Source of the DNA: JBFXAN01 sp050184225
GTDB taxonomy: Bacteria; Chloroflexota; Dehalococcoidia; CAUJGQ01
Assembly (NCBI GenBank): GCA_050184225.1
Contig: JBFXAN010000048.1
Coordinates: 1-41,256, forward strand
Direction: 5' to 3'
Length of the DNA: 41,256 nt
Shown piece by piece: positions 31,088 through 39,530 of this stretch (position 1 is its first letter; each line of letters starts with the position of its first letter). A model generated the notes under the pieces. That model ran no database searches and was not told the DNA's origin. It saw only the letters and a list, made by a program, of their open reading frames with translations. Made by a program: the position numbers and the translations under genes.

Positions 31088-31534
31088 TTATGGTGCATTC
31101 TGCAGCCAATCCAAGTCAGCTAGATCTTTCGGCCGGCCGGCGGCACGCTTGTTTTGGATCAGATGTGCACGCCCAATGACAGGTATGGCGACGCCCTCTA
31201 GGGACACAGTGAGTCGGTATGGCCATGCCTCATCGAACACCACACCATCAACTGAGGTGAGAATATCGATGCGCCGGGGTGCAACACCAATCTGAAAAAC
31301 AATGTCAGGTGCTGCAAGATCGGAAGGTGCTAGCCCTCGTAGGGGGGCGCCAAATCGCACCAGGGCTTGCCAAACACGCGTGGCGTTTTCATCAGAGTTC
31401 CGGACCCAGATGTCGATATCACCAGTAGCGCGCGGGAGTCCATGCGCCGCAAGCGCGAAGGCGCCGACGATGAGAAATTCAACGCCTTCTTCGGATAACG
31501 CGGACAAGATGTCGCGATAGTCGGGGTTCAGCAC
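31088..31534 (-). CDS. Nucleotidyltransferase of the AbiEii/MNT type
   Basis: 148-aa protein. VLNPDYRDILSALSEEGVEF is followed by LIVGAFALAAHGLPRATGDI and DIDIWV: the GAxAxxxHG...R-x-T-x-D-I-D pattern of pol-beta-like nucleotidyltransferases, with both catalytic Asp residues present. The end (RAAGRPKDLADLDWL) contains the family's 'K-x-x-GRpKDl-x-D' motif. GTG 31534 fits relatives and is preceded by GGGGGAAG. Related proteins act as toxins that add nucleotides to tRNA or other targets (AbiEii, MenT). Its 5' end overlaps the gene at 31479-31679 by 56 bases, so the two are produced together. The region is less GC-rich than its neighbours, a hint of transfer. Confidence 0.88.
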   Translation of the reverse strand: MLNPDYRDILSALSEEGVEFLIVGAFALAAHGLPRATGDIDIWVRNSDENATRVWQALVRFGAPLRGLAPSDLAAPDIVFQIGVAPRRIDILTSVDGVVFDEAWPYRLTVSLEGVAIPVIGRAHLIQNKRAAGRPKDLADLDWLQNAP

Positions 31535-31679
31535 CGGCTTCCCCCGCGAGCGCCCAGGCGTCGCACGCAAGCTGCCACATCATATCGATCCGCTCGGCCG
31601 GTGTCGTCTGGTCCAGATCGGGTTCGTTTCCTTGATCCTTCAAGCGTGAAATGCGCAGGACGGTGTCGCGTTGCTCCAT
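31479..31679 (-). CDS. 66-aa partner of the nucleotidyltransferase (antitoxin-like)
   Basis: Starts ATG 31679. The core PAERIDMMWQLACDAWALAG followed by AEPRLSRHLVRVIRRRR matches a short protein often found directly in front of AbiEii-like nucleotidyltransferases in Chloroflexota, Planctomycetota and cyanobacteria ('M-W-x-L-x-x-DAWA... RLxRHvvRv'). Helical N terminus with a charged segment, basic end. The 3' end overlaps the nucleotidyltransferase by 56 bases, consistent with coupling. An antitoxin role is plausible but inferred. Confidence 0.75.
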   Translation of the reverse strand: MEQRDTVLRISRLKDQGNEPDLDQTTPAERIDMMWQLACDAWALAGEAGAEPRLSRHLVRVIRRRR

Positions 31680-31728
31680 AAGTCCAGCATACCAGGGACG
31701 ACGACGCGCCAAACCTTCCACACCCTCG

Positions 31729-32376
31729 TCACGCCGTCGTCGGGGTGGGAAGCAGGACCAGGCGGAGGCGCTCTAACGCGAGTCTGATGCGACTCTTGAC
31801 CGTGCCGAGAGGGAGGCCGATGCGCTCGGCGATCTCCGGGTAGCTGAGGCCGGAGAAGAAGGCCAGATCGATCACCTGACGTTGTGCGCTCGGCAGAACG
31901 TCGAGGGCGGCGCGGACCGAGGTGGCTTCGATTCGGCGCATCGCTTCCGCCGCCGGATCGCCGTCCTGCGCGGCGAGGGCGCCGGCGATGTCCAGCGAGA
32001 CGCCGGACGGTCGGGCAGCGCGGGCGCGGACGATGTCGATCGCCCGATGACGAGTGACAGTCAGCATCCATGTGCGCGCATTCCCGCGGCTGGGAACATA
32101 GGTGCCGGCGCGCCGCCAGATGGTGAGGAATGCGTCCTGAACCACATCTTCGGCGGCCTCGACCGATCCGACAATACTGTAGGCGATGGAAAAGGCCGCG
32201 CGTCCATGCCGCTCATAGAGTCGGTCGAGCGCGTCGAGATCCCGCGCGGCGACGCGATCGAGCAGGGTTTCGTCGGTCGGTTCCAGCGGCCCGGTATCGA
32301 GTGCGGTTTGGCTCGGGTTGATGGCGGGCGGCGGGATCGCTGGTTCGTTCTGGTGGCCTGTTGCTTCAACCGTCAT
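31729..32376 (-). CDS. ECF-type RNA polymerase sigma factor
   Basis: 215-aa sigma-70 family protein. Region 2: ALDRLYERHGRAAFSIAYSI followed by EDVVQDAFLTIWRRAG. Region 4: VLPSAQRQVIDLAFFSGLSY then PEIAERIGLPLGTVKSRIRL, including the HTH. The N-terminal ~40 residues are an acidic Pro-rich extension. It is similar to SigK-like ECFs. The usual co-transcribed zinc-containing anti-sigma gene is absent: the next gene downstream is the unrelated nucleotidyltransferase partner, 49 bases on. ATG 32376 was chosen over 32391. Confidence 0.93.
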   Translation of the reverse strand: MTVEATGHQNEPAIPPPAINPSQTALDTGPLEPTDETLLDRVAARDLDALDRLYERHGRAAFSIAYSIVGSVEAAEDVVQDAFLTIWRRAGTYVPSRGNARTWMLTVTRHRAIDIVRARAARPSGVSLDIAGALAAQDGDPAAEAMRRIEATSVRAALDVLPSAQRQVIDLAFFSGLSYPEIAERIGLPLGTVKSRIRLALERLRLVLLPTPTTA

Positions 32377-32493
32377 CGTTGTTCCCCACACGCGGCGTCG
32401 TGGCCGCGACCGAAACGGCTGCTCGCGATCGATGGCCGTATCTCACCGCGTGGGGCTGCTCGCACAACAGATCAATTGCTGCTCAGTTCTTGC

Positions 32494-34584
32494 TCAATTT
32501 TCGGCGCCGTGCAGCTCACGATGCCACAGTGCGTCGATCAGTCGTGCAACACCGGTAGATAAGTGACGGCGATACGTACTGAATGGAAGGTCGAGCAGTT
32601 CGGCTGCCTTCTCCTGAGTCGGGGCCGGGTGGAAATAGGTCCGGTTGAGCGCGCGAAAGAGGCGTGCATCACGCGGTGACTGCTCCAGCGTGGCGGCCGC
32701 CTCCTCGATGACGGTACGGAGGGCGATGCGCTTGCCATCGAGCGTGTCGGTATCCGGCACGCCGCCGATCAGGCGGGAGCGAAGCAACGGATTGCGGCGA
32801 AGCGCATCCGGCCGGTGAAAGTCCCGCAGCGCGGCGCGCACGGCATCGGCGAACGCGGATTCGCTGAGGACGAGCAGGGTGGGGGTAGACGTCGGCGGCG
32901 TCGCCGCCTGACCCGTCGCGATCTCCCGCTTGGCCAGGAGTTGCAGCCAGGCCATCGGCGGCATCGCACGCCAATCATGCCAGTACACGCCGTACTGCCG
33001 ACCGCCGACCTCAAAGTCCGCGTCGGGGATTCGGTGGAGATCGGCGTAGGCGAACACCGGCGACCAGAAATCCGGATCGGTGCAGGCGAAGAAGGAGCAG
33101 GCAAGGTTTGGCGTGGTCAGGTAATACCGCACGGCGTTGACGAAGACGAGGCTCTGGACCGATGACACGGCCTGATAGGAGTCCTGCGCCATCCAGAACC
33201 GGAAAAGGGTCGCGCGCTCGCCTGGTCGAAGGGGCGCCTGCCGATCGAGGAAGCGAGACACCGCGATCGCCGCTGGATCGAGCGCGATATCCTCCGGCGC
33301 GGCCTGCTCCATCGCGACCGCAGCCATGAACCCGGCGGGTTGTTGGTCGGCATCACGGAAGACAATCACGCCGCTGGGTTGACGTTCCAGCCAGTGGGCC
33401 GCGATCCGCGCGGATTCTTCGCCCTCGTGCAGGCTGACCATCTCGAGAATCTGAGGCGTGTCCGAATCGCGCAGCGTGTCGACGAGTACGCTGCCACTCT
33501 CCTGCCACTCGAGGAACGGACGCACGACCGGATTATCATGGTGCAGAAAGATGTAGTCGGCGAGTACCGATTGCTGGTCTTCTGGGTGGGCGGCATCGAG
33601 GCGGGCGAGGTAGGCGGCGCGCGCGCGGTCGTGGAGCAGGGCGTATCGCCCTGGGTTGCGCCAGCGCAGGTCGGCGATCAGCGCCTCGCGGGCGAGGTCG
33701 TGCGGGAACAGGCCGTGCGGCCCCGACTCGACAAACGAGAGGCCCCGCAGCCACTCGAAGGCGGCGTTGGCATCGGCGACGTCGAGCAACACATTGAGCA
33801 GTGACTCGGACGTGCTCCGCACGATCGCCGATGCTTCGAGCGCCATCCGGTACAACGGTTCCGGCACCTGTTCGACAAACCGTTCGAGGAGGGCCTTGAT
33901 CATGTCCGGCGCGGCTTCGGGCTGGAACTGAATGTCGCCACGCTCGGCCAGCAGTTCGGCGACCAGCGAGAGGGCGAGCGGATGGCCGTGGGTGAATTCG
34001 AGCACCGACTGATGTTGCGCCGAGGGAATCTCCTGCTGGGCGAGAAAGGTCCGGCTCTCCTCCGGGGAGAGATTGCGCAGCGGGAGCGAGCGCAGCAAGA
34101 GCTGCCATCCGGGGTCGGCGAGCCAGGCCGAGCCGAGTGGGTGACGCCCGGCGAGCACAACCAGCGTGTTTTCGGCAAGCTGCGGGAGAAATACGTCGCG
34201 CAGCCACGCATCGAGCGGTGCGAGCATCTCGGAGGTGTCGATCAGCACCACCTGGCGGCCGGGTCGCTCCGCGAGCGCATCGAGCGGGTGCTCGGTCGGG
34301 CCGAGGCCGATCGCCTGTCGCACCGCGCTGGTGAAGGTGTCCGGCGCCGGTTCCAGATTGCGCGCGTCGATCAGGAAGGAGCCAGCCCCGACATCGGCGG
34401 CGATCCGGCCGAACTCGGCCAGCAGGTTGCTCTTGCCCACACCGCCGGGTCCATGGACGGCGAGGACGTAAAACGGCAGATCCGGTGCGGTGATCGCCTC
34501 ACGGAACAGCGCACGCTCCGCCTCACGTCCGACAAACCATCGACGTCGCGCGGCGTTGAGCCGATCCCCGACACGAGCGGGCAT
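32494..34584 (-). CDS. STAND ATPase - GNAT-like - HTH fusion regulator
   Basis: 696-aa protein. Residues 15-300 are a STAND/NB-ARC ATPase: Walker A GPGGVGKS at 45-52, Walker B QVVLIDTSEML near 110, and a GxP-like FTHGHPLALSLVAELLAE near 200. This is followed by winged-helix/TPR-like helices to ~370. Residues ~395-545 read like a GNAT acyltransferase fold (VIVFRDADQQPAGFMAAVAM, then a helix with NAVRYYLTTPNLACSFFACT and WSPVFAYADLHRI), though I cannot prove the CoA site. The C terminus has DFHRPDALRRNPLLRSRL and then an HTH-like segment TQEKAAELLDLPFSTYRRHL. I infer a signal-responsive transcription regulator with an acyl-transfer or ligand-binding middle. The ECF sigma gene follows 117 bases downstream. 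Confidence 0.85.
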   Translation of the reverse strand: MPARVGDRLNAARRRWFVGREAERALFREAITAPDLPFYVLAVHGPGGVGKSNLLAEFGRIAADVGAGSFLIDARNLEPAPDTFTSAVRQAIGLGPTEHPLDALAERPGRQVVLIDTSEMLAPLDAWLRDVFLPQLAENTLVVLAGRHPLGSAWLADPGWQLLLRSLPLRNLSPEESRTFLAQQEIPSAQHQSVLEFTHGHPLALSLVAELLAERGDIQFQPEAAPDMIKALLERFVEQVPEPLYRMALEASAIVRSTSESLLNVLLDVADANAAFEWLRGLSFVESGPHGLFPHDLAREALIADLRWRNPGRYALLHDRARAAYLARLDAAHPEDQQSVLADYIFLHHDNPVVRPFLEWQESGSVLVDTLRDSDTPQILEMVSLHEGEESARIAAHWLERQPSGVIVFRDADQQPAGFMAAVAMEQAAPEDIALDPAAIAVSRFLDRQAPLRPGERATLFRFWMAQDSYQAVSSVQSLVFVNAVRYYLTTPNLACSFFACTDPDFWSPVFAYADLHRIPDADFEVGGRQYGVYWHDWRAMPPMAWLQLLAKREIATGQAATPPTSTPTLLVLSESAFADAVRAALRDFHRPDALRRNPLLRSRLIGGVPDTDTLDGKRIALRTVIEEAAATLEQSPRDARLFRALNRTYFHPAPTQEKAAELLDLPFSTYRRHLSTGVARLIDALWHRELHGAEN

Positions 34585-34789
34585 GACAAGGACTCTCTGT
34601 TTGCAGGATGCGAAGTCGAACCGGATTATACTCTTTCGTTATCTTTCTGGTTGTGATCAGATCATCTGAAATAACTGAAGTCGCCCGCGGACATCCTCGG
34701 TTCGGCACATGTCGGCCGCGCCGCTGCACGCACCGTTTCGGCTCGGTACATTACAATGCGGTCGCAAGAGTCTCTCGGAGGAACTGACC

Positions 34790-36013
34790 ATGTCATTGCC
34801 GTTAGCGGGGGTGCGCATTCTGGATATGACGATCTGGCAGCAGGGGACCCACGCCACCGCGCTGCTCGCCGACCTCGGCGCCGACGTGATCAAGATCGAG
34901 GGACCGGACAACCCCGACCCCGGCCGCGGCGTGCTCGGCATGGGGACCGGCGCGCTGAACGGCTACTTCGAGAACCACAACCGGGGCAAGCGGGCGATCT
35001 GCATCGACGTGAAGCAGCCGGCGGGCCGCGCGCTCTTGCTGCGTTTGGCCGCGGACGCCGACGTCTTCACCAATAATATGCGGAAGGGCGTGCTCGAACG
35101 GCTCGGCCTTGCCTATGAGGACTTCCGCGCCGTCAATCCGCGCATCATCTATGCGGTCGCCTCCGGCTACGGCAATGAGGGGCCGGAGCGGACGCTGCCC
35201 TCGATGGACATCATGGCGCAGGCGCGCAGCGGTTTTATGGGGATGAACGGCGACCCGACTTCACCGCCGCAGTCGGCGCCCGCCGCCACCGGCGACCAGG
35301 TCGGCTCCTACTTCCTCGCCCACGGCATCCTCGCGGCGCTGTTCATGCGCGAGCGCACCGGATTGGGACAGCAGATCGACGCCTCGCTGCTCGGCGGTCA
35401 GGTGGACTTCCAGTCACATGCGCTGCAGAGCTATCTCTTCTCCGGCAACCAGCCGCCGCGGCGGGAGCGCACGGAGATGCAACCGCTTTGGAATACGTAC
35501 CGGGCGGCGGATGCCCGCTGGTTTGTGATGGGGCTGTTGCCGCAGGAGCGGTGGTGGCCGCAGCTGATCCGCGTGCTCGGCATCGAGCACTGGGAGCAGG
35601 ATGAACGGTTCGCCACGCGCGAGGCGCGGATGGCCAACGCCGCCGCGCTGGTGGCGCAGTTCGACGCCCTCTTTGCGACGCAGGCACGCGACTACTGGGT
35701 CGATCTGCTCTCGGCGCATCAGCTGATGGCGGCGCGCGTGCAGGATTACGACGAGCTCGAACACGATGTGCAGGTGGTCGCGAACGACTACATCGTCGAG
35801 ATCGACCATCCCTGCGGGCAGCGGGTGAAGATGGTGAATCATCCCGTCCGCTTCAGCGAGGCGCCCGAGGTCGGCGTCCAGGGTGCAGCGCCGGAGTTTG
35901 GCCAGCACACGGAAGAAGTGTTGCTCGAAGCCGGTCTGACCTGGGAGGAGATCGCGGCGCTCGCCGGACAGGGTGTTGTCGGGGCCAGTGTGACGGCGGC
36001 CAGGACCGCGTGA
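34790..36013 (+). CDS. Class III (CaiB/Frc-type) CoA-transferase
   Basis: 407-aa protein of the family III CoA-transferases, which move CoA between carboxylic acids through an aspartyl-CoA thioester. Seen: LPLAGVRILDMTIWQQGTHA, ALLADLGADVIKIEGPDNPD, NRGKRAICIDVKQPAGRALL and the catalytic Asp140 in PSMDIMAQARSGFMGMNGD. Also typical is YFLAHGILAALFMRERTGLG with QIDASLLGG. Length is normal. GGAGG precedes ATG 34790. The substrate acid is not deducible; formyl-, succinyl- or benzylsuccinyl-type reactions are all possible. It lies divergently from the STAND regulator with a ~200-base spacer containing an AT-rich promoter-like stretch (34620-34680). Confidence 0.93.
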   Translation: MSLPLAGVRILDMTIWQQGTHATALLADLGADVIKIEGPDNPDPGRGVLGMGTGALNGYFENHNRGKRAICIDVKQPAGRALLLRLAADADVFTNNMRKGVLERLGLAYEDFRAVNPRIIYAVASGYGNEGPERTLPSMDIMAQARSGFMGMNGDPTSPPQSAPAATGDQVGSYFLAHGILAALFMRERTGLGQQIDASLLGGQVDFQSHALQSYLFSGNQPPRRERTEMQPLWNTYRAADARWFVMGLLPQERWWPQLIRVLGIEHWEQDERFATREARMANAAALVAQFDALFATQARDYWVDLLSAHQLMAARVQDYDELEHDVQVVANDYIVEIDHPCGQRVKMVNHPVRFSEAPEVGVQGAAPEFGQHTEEVLLEAGLTWEEIAALAGQGVVGASVTAARTA

Positions 36014-36052
36014 GCGATCGGCATCACGTCGAGATCGAAAGACCACCACTCG

Positions 36053-37000
36053 ATGACAGAGGCCGATCCGCAGCCGCGTCTGGTCTGGCTCGTAACGACG
36101 CATAGCGGCGACGCGGTCGCGCGCTACGACAGCGGTGGCCGCTTCATCGACTCGATCGTCGCCCTCGACAGCAGCCCGCTCCGTGAGCCGCGTGGGATGG
36201 CGATCGGTCCGGACGGCCATCTCTACGTCGTCAGCGCGCACGCATCGAAGAGCGAGATCCTCCAGTTCGACGGCCGGACCGGCGCATTCATCACGGTGTT
36301 TGCTCGCAGCAACGGGCTGAAGCATCCATACAGTCTCGCCTTCGCGCCATCCGACAGCCCAGCGCACGGCAGTCTGCTCGTGACCAGTCAAGACAATTCG
36401 GTCGTGTCGCGCTTCGACGCGCATACGGGACAGGCGGAGGGCATCCTGATCGAGCGTGGAAGCGGTGGCTTGGCGGCGCCCCGGCTCGGGGCGTTCGGTC
36501 CTGACCATCATTTCTACGTCGCCAGTCGCGACAGTCACGCGATCCTGCGGTTTCACGGGAAGAGCGGCCGCTTCATCGACGAGTTCGTCACGCGCAAAGG
36601 TGGGCGACTCTCGCGTCCGATCCAGTTCGCTTGGGGGCCGGACGGGCATCACTATGTGGGCAGCGAGGACAATCACAAGGTTCTGCGGCACCACGGCAGG
36701 AGCGGCCGGTTTCAGGACATCTTCGTCGACGGCGCCGCACCGGCCGGCGGCGGGTTGCGAAACCCATCGGGTATCGCCTTCGGACCCCTCGATGGCAACC
36801 TCTACGTCGCCAGCCGGACCGGTGGTCAGATCCTGCGCTATGACGGCCGGACCGGGGAGTATCTCGATGTCTTCATCGATTCGATCCCTGACCCGGCGAC
36901 CGGTACCCCGATACCGCTGAAGGAGCCGGAGTTCATCCTGCCGTGCTTCATGACGCCGGCCGGTGCACTCCGGGCAGTTGAGCCATCAGCATCCCAGTAG
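36053..37000 (+). CDS. NHL/SMP-30-type beta-propeller protein
   Basis: 315-aa protein of about six propeller blades of ~45 residues. Each holds a strand pattern like REPRGMAIGPDGHLYVVSA, RNPSGIAFGPLDGNLYVASR followed by ILRYDGRTGEYLDVFI. There is no signal peptide, so the protein is probably cytosolic. Such proteins are lactonase-like (SMP-30) or scaffolds; the conserved acidic metal ligands of SMP-30 lactonases are not obvious here. The gene starts 39 bases after the CoA-transferase stop and may be co-transcribed with it. Confidence 0.85.
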   Translation: MTEADPQPRLVWLVTTHSGDAVARYDSGGRFIDSIVALDSSPLREPRGMAIGPDGHLYVVSAHASKSEILQFDGRTGAFITVFARSNGLKHPYSLAFAPSDSPAHGSLLVTSQDNSVVSRFDAHTGQAEGILIERGSGGLAAPRLGAFGPDHHFYVASRDSHAILRFHGKSGRFIDEFVTRKGGRLSRPIQFAWGPDGHHYVGSEDNHKVLRHHGRSGRFQDIFVDGAAPAGGGLRNPSGIAFGPLDGNLYVASRTGGQILRYDGRTGEYLDVFIDSIPDPATGTPIPLKEPEFILPCFMTPAGALRAVEPSASQ

Positions 37001-37014
37001 CACGCTGCACTCTT

Positions 37015-37076
37015 GGAGCGCGGGCTTCCAGCCCGCTGAGTTCACTACTTCAATGCGGGCAAGATGCCCGCGCTCC
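37015..37076. repeat. Double hairpin repeat (GCGGGC/GCCCGC), unrelated to the other family
   Basis: GGAGCGCGGGC (37015-37025) is the exact complement of GCCCGCGCTCC (37066-37076). Inside, GCGGGC-TTCCA-GCCCGC (37020-37036) and GCGGGC-AAGAT-GCCCGC (37055-37071) form two short hairpins. The same strands can therefore make either one long stem or two small ones. It sits between the propeller gene and ilvD. It resembles dispersed 'GAGCGCGGGC' repeats of environmental Chloroflexota genomes as far as I recall. Confidence 0.75.
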
Positions 37077-37146
37077 TAAGTGGCAACTGTCCCCAGATGA
37101 CGTGTCGCGCTACGCTGGTGCATGTCACCACACGTGGAGGCCTACT

Positions 37147-38829
37147 ATGAACTTCGACCCCCGTCATCAGAGCCGCATCCAGCTTGAAGGGCGCGACCGG
37201 GCACCGGCACGGGCGATGCTGCGCGGTATTGGCTTCTCCGACGACGATCTGCGCAAGCCGATCATCGGCGTCGCCCATCCCTGGATCGAGACGATGCCGT
37301 GTAACTTCGGTCTGCGCCGGCTCGCCCAGCAGGTGAAGGAGGGCATCCGCCGCGCCGGTGGCACGCCGATGGAGGTGAACACCGTCTCCATCTCCGACGG
37401 CGTGACGATGGGCACGGAGGGGATGAAGGCGTCGCTGGTCAGCCGGGAGGTGATTACCGACTCGATTGAGTTGGTGGCGCGGGGGCATATGTTCGACGCG
37501 ATCGTCTGTCTGGTGGGCTGCGACAAGACGATCCCCGCCGGCGCGATGGCGCTGCTGCGGCTGAACATCCCCGGCATTGTCCTCTACGGCGGCTCGATCA
37601 TGCCGGGGCGGTTCGAGGGGCGCGATGTGACGATCCAGGATGTCTTCGAGGCGGTGGGCATGAACGCCGCCGGTACGATGTCGGATGCGGCGCTGCTGGA
37701 ACTGGAAGGCTCCGCCTGCCCCGGCGCGGGCGCCTGCGGCGGACAGTACACCGCCAACACGATGGCGACGGTGATGGAGTTCATCGGACTGGCGCCGGTG
37801 GGGTCGGGCAGCGTCCCGGCCGTCGATGCCCGCAAAGACGAGATCGGCGTCGTCGCCGGCGAGCTGGTGGTCGATGTGCTCCGGCGGGGCGTGCTTCCGC
37901 GTGATCTCGCCACCCGTGCCGCCTTCGAGAACGCGATCGCCTCGGTCGCCGCCACGGGTGGATCGACGAACGCCGTGCTCCATCTGCTGGCGATGGCGCG
38001 GGAGGCGGGTGTCGAACTGAGCATCGATGACTTCAACCGGATCAGCGACCAGACACCGCTGATTGCGGATCTGCGGCCCGGTGGCCGCTTCGTCGCCAAC
38101 GATGTGGACAAGGCCGGCGGTATCCAGCTCTTGATGAGGTACATGGTTGACGCCGGCCTTGTGGACAGTAGTCAGATGACCCCGAGCGGCCAGACGCTCG
38201 CCGAGGCGTCCGCCGACGCGGCAGAGACGCCGGGACAGGAGGTAATCCTGCCGGTAGAGAAGGCACTGAAGCCGACCGGCGGGCTCGTGATCCTGAAGGG
38301 CAACCTCGCGCCGGACGGCTGCGTGGTCAAGGTCGCCGGCTACGAGCGGGTGTATCACCGCGGCCCGGCCCGGGTCTTCGAGTCGGAAGAAGCAGCCATG
38401 ACGGCGGTGACGAACCGGCAGATCCACGCCGGCGATGTCGTCGTGATCCGCTACGAGGGTCCGCGGGGCGGGCCGGGCATGCGCGAGATGCTCGGCGTGA
38501 CGGCGGCGATCGTCGGCGAAGGATTGGGCGAATCGGTGGCGCTGCTGACGGACGGCCGCTTCAGCGGTGCGACGCGCGGGCTGATGGCCGGTCACGTCGC
38601 ACCGGAGGCGGCACTCGGCGGCCCGATCGCGGCGGTCGAGGAGGGCGACCTGATCGTCCTCGACATCGAGAACCGGCGGCTCGACATGGAGGTGCCGGAG
38701 GCGGTGCTCCAGGCGCGGATGAAGGCGTGGAAGGAACCGGCGCCCCGCTACACGAGCGGCGTCTTCGCCAAGTACGCGGCGCTCGTCTCCTCGGCGTCCG
38801 AGGGTGCGATCACGCGGCCGTCGCTGTAG
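37147..38829 (+). CDS. ilvD: Dihydroxy-acid dehydratase
   Basis: 560-aa enzyme of the IlvD/Edd family, which dehydrates 2,3-dihydroxyisovalerate and 2,3-dihydroxy-3-methylvalerate to 2-oxo acids in valine, isoleucine and pantothenate synthesis. Three cysteines that bind the iron-sulfur cluster are seen in ETMPCNFGLRRLA, CLVGCDKTIPAGAM and GACGGQYTANTM. The C-terminal active-site segment LLTDGRFSGATRGLMAGHVA holds the catalytic Ser. GGAGG precedes ATG 37147, and the length is typical. No other ilv gene lies in the window. Confidence 0.96.
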   Translation: MNFDPRHQSRIQLEGRDRAPARAMLRGIGFSDDDLRKPIIGVAHPWIETMPCNFGLRRLAQQVKEGIRRAGGTPMEVNTVSISDGVTMGTEGMKASLVSREVITDSIELVARGHMFDAIVCLVGCDKTIPAGAMALLRLNIPGIVLYGGSIMPGRFEGRDVTIQDVFEAVGMNAAGTMSDAALLELEGSACPGAGACGGQYTANTMATVMEFIGLAPVGSGSVPAVDARKDEIGVVAGELVVDVLRRGVLPRDLATRAAFENAIASVAATGGSTNAVLHLLAMAREAGVELSIDDFNRISDQTPLIADLRPGGRFVANDVDKAGGIQLLMRYMVDAGLVDSSQMTPSGQTLAEASADAAETPGQEVILPVEKALKPTGGLVILKGNLAPDGCVVKVAGYERVYHRGPARVFESEEAAMTAVTNRQIHAGDVVVIRYEGPRGGPGMREMLGVTAAIVGEGLGESVALLTDGRFSGATRGLMAGHVAPEAALGGPIAAVEEGDLIVLDIENRRLDMEVPEAVLQARMKAWKEPAPRYTSGVFAKYAALVSSASEGAITRPSL

Positions 38830-38852
38830 GCCGAACGCGGCCGGTGCGGACC

Positions 38853-39530
38853 TTACCGCCCGCTCGGTTGCAGGTCGAGACGCGGCAGAGAGCCGTGGCC
38901 GTCGATCCACCATGACCCCTCATACGGAAATGGCCGGGTTGAAGCGAGCGTGCCCCGGATGCTGCCGTCGCGGCTGACGATCCAGAGTTCCTCCTCGTAA
39001 CGCAGAAGGATCCAGTCACCGTCCGGCGACCACGTGACGAACTGCGGCCGGCGGTGCTCCGGTCCATCGAAGTCGAAGATCCGGGTGCGCTCGTCTCCGT
39101 TGACGCGGTATACGGAACCATCGTCATCGATGTCGATACCTTCTCCCCGCACCGATTCGGCGTTTGGCGGCTGGTGCTGAGGATAGAGGGCGGTCAGCCG
39201 TTCTTCGCCGGTCTTCAGATCGAGTTCCGTCCAGGTCTGTCCGGGTCTGCCGGCTAGGAAGCCGATCGTATCGGCGTCGACCCAGGCGACGGCGGCCGGT
39301 TCGTCGGTGACGCAGGTGACGCGCTCCCGCGATTCGCCGGAGGCGCGGGCGCGGACGATGCAACCATCCGTGTCCACGTAAAGGATCTCGCCGGGGATCG
39401 CGGGCACCGAATGACGTTGTAACGAGGGAGGCGATGGGTCGAACCGTCCCGCGATGACGACGACCACCACGAGCACGAGCACAGCGGCGACACCGGCGAT
39501 CACGCCGGCGACGGCGAGTCGCGCCGTCAC
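38853..39530 (-). CDS. Membrane-anchored beta-rich protein (WD40/TolB-like)
   Basis: 225-aa protein. GTG 39530 overlaps the stop of the upstream gene (GTGA), so translation is coupled. The N terminus is a signal anchor of about 25 residues (VAGVIAGVAAVLVLVVVVVI). The rest is beta-rich and partly propeller-like: EILYVDTDGCIVRARASGES, VAWVDADTIGFLAGRPGQTW, PQFVTWSPDGDWILLRYEEE followed by LWIVSRDGSIRG (WSPDG is typical of TolB/WD40 repeats). About three to four blades can be counted, too few for a closed propeller, so it may pair with itself or another protein. Located outside the cell; substrate or partner unknown. It works presumably with the DUF2157-like protein upstream. Confidence 0.75.
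   Translation of the reverse strand: MTARLAVAGVIAGVAAVLVLVVVVVIAGRFDPSPPSLQRHSVPAIPGEILYVDTDGCIVRARASGESRERVTCVTDEPAAVAWVDADTIGFLAGRPGQTWTELDLKTGEERLTALYPQHQPPNAESVRGEGIDIDDDGSVYRVNGDERTRIFDFDGPEHRRPQFVTWSPDGDWILLRYEEELWIVSRDGSIRGTLASTRPFPYEGSWWIDGHGSLPRLDLQPSGR

Noticed and set aside
35414..36694. 426-residue minus-strand frame opposite the CoA-transferase and propeller genes
   Set aside because: It spans two real plus-strand genes and has shadow composition.
37045..38913. 622-residue open frame on the minus strand opposite ilvD
   Set aside because: The plus strand encodes a full dihydroxy-acid dehydratase; the opposite frame is Arg/His/Asp-rich and has no domain or ribosome site, a typical GC-rich shadow.
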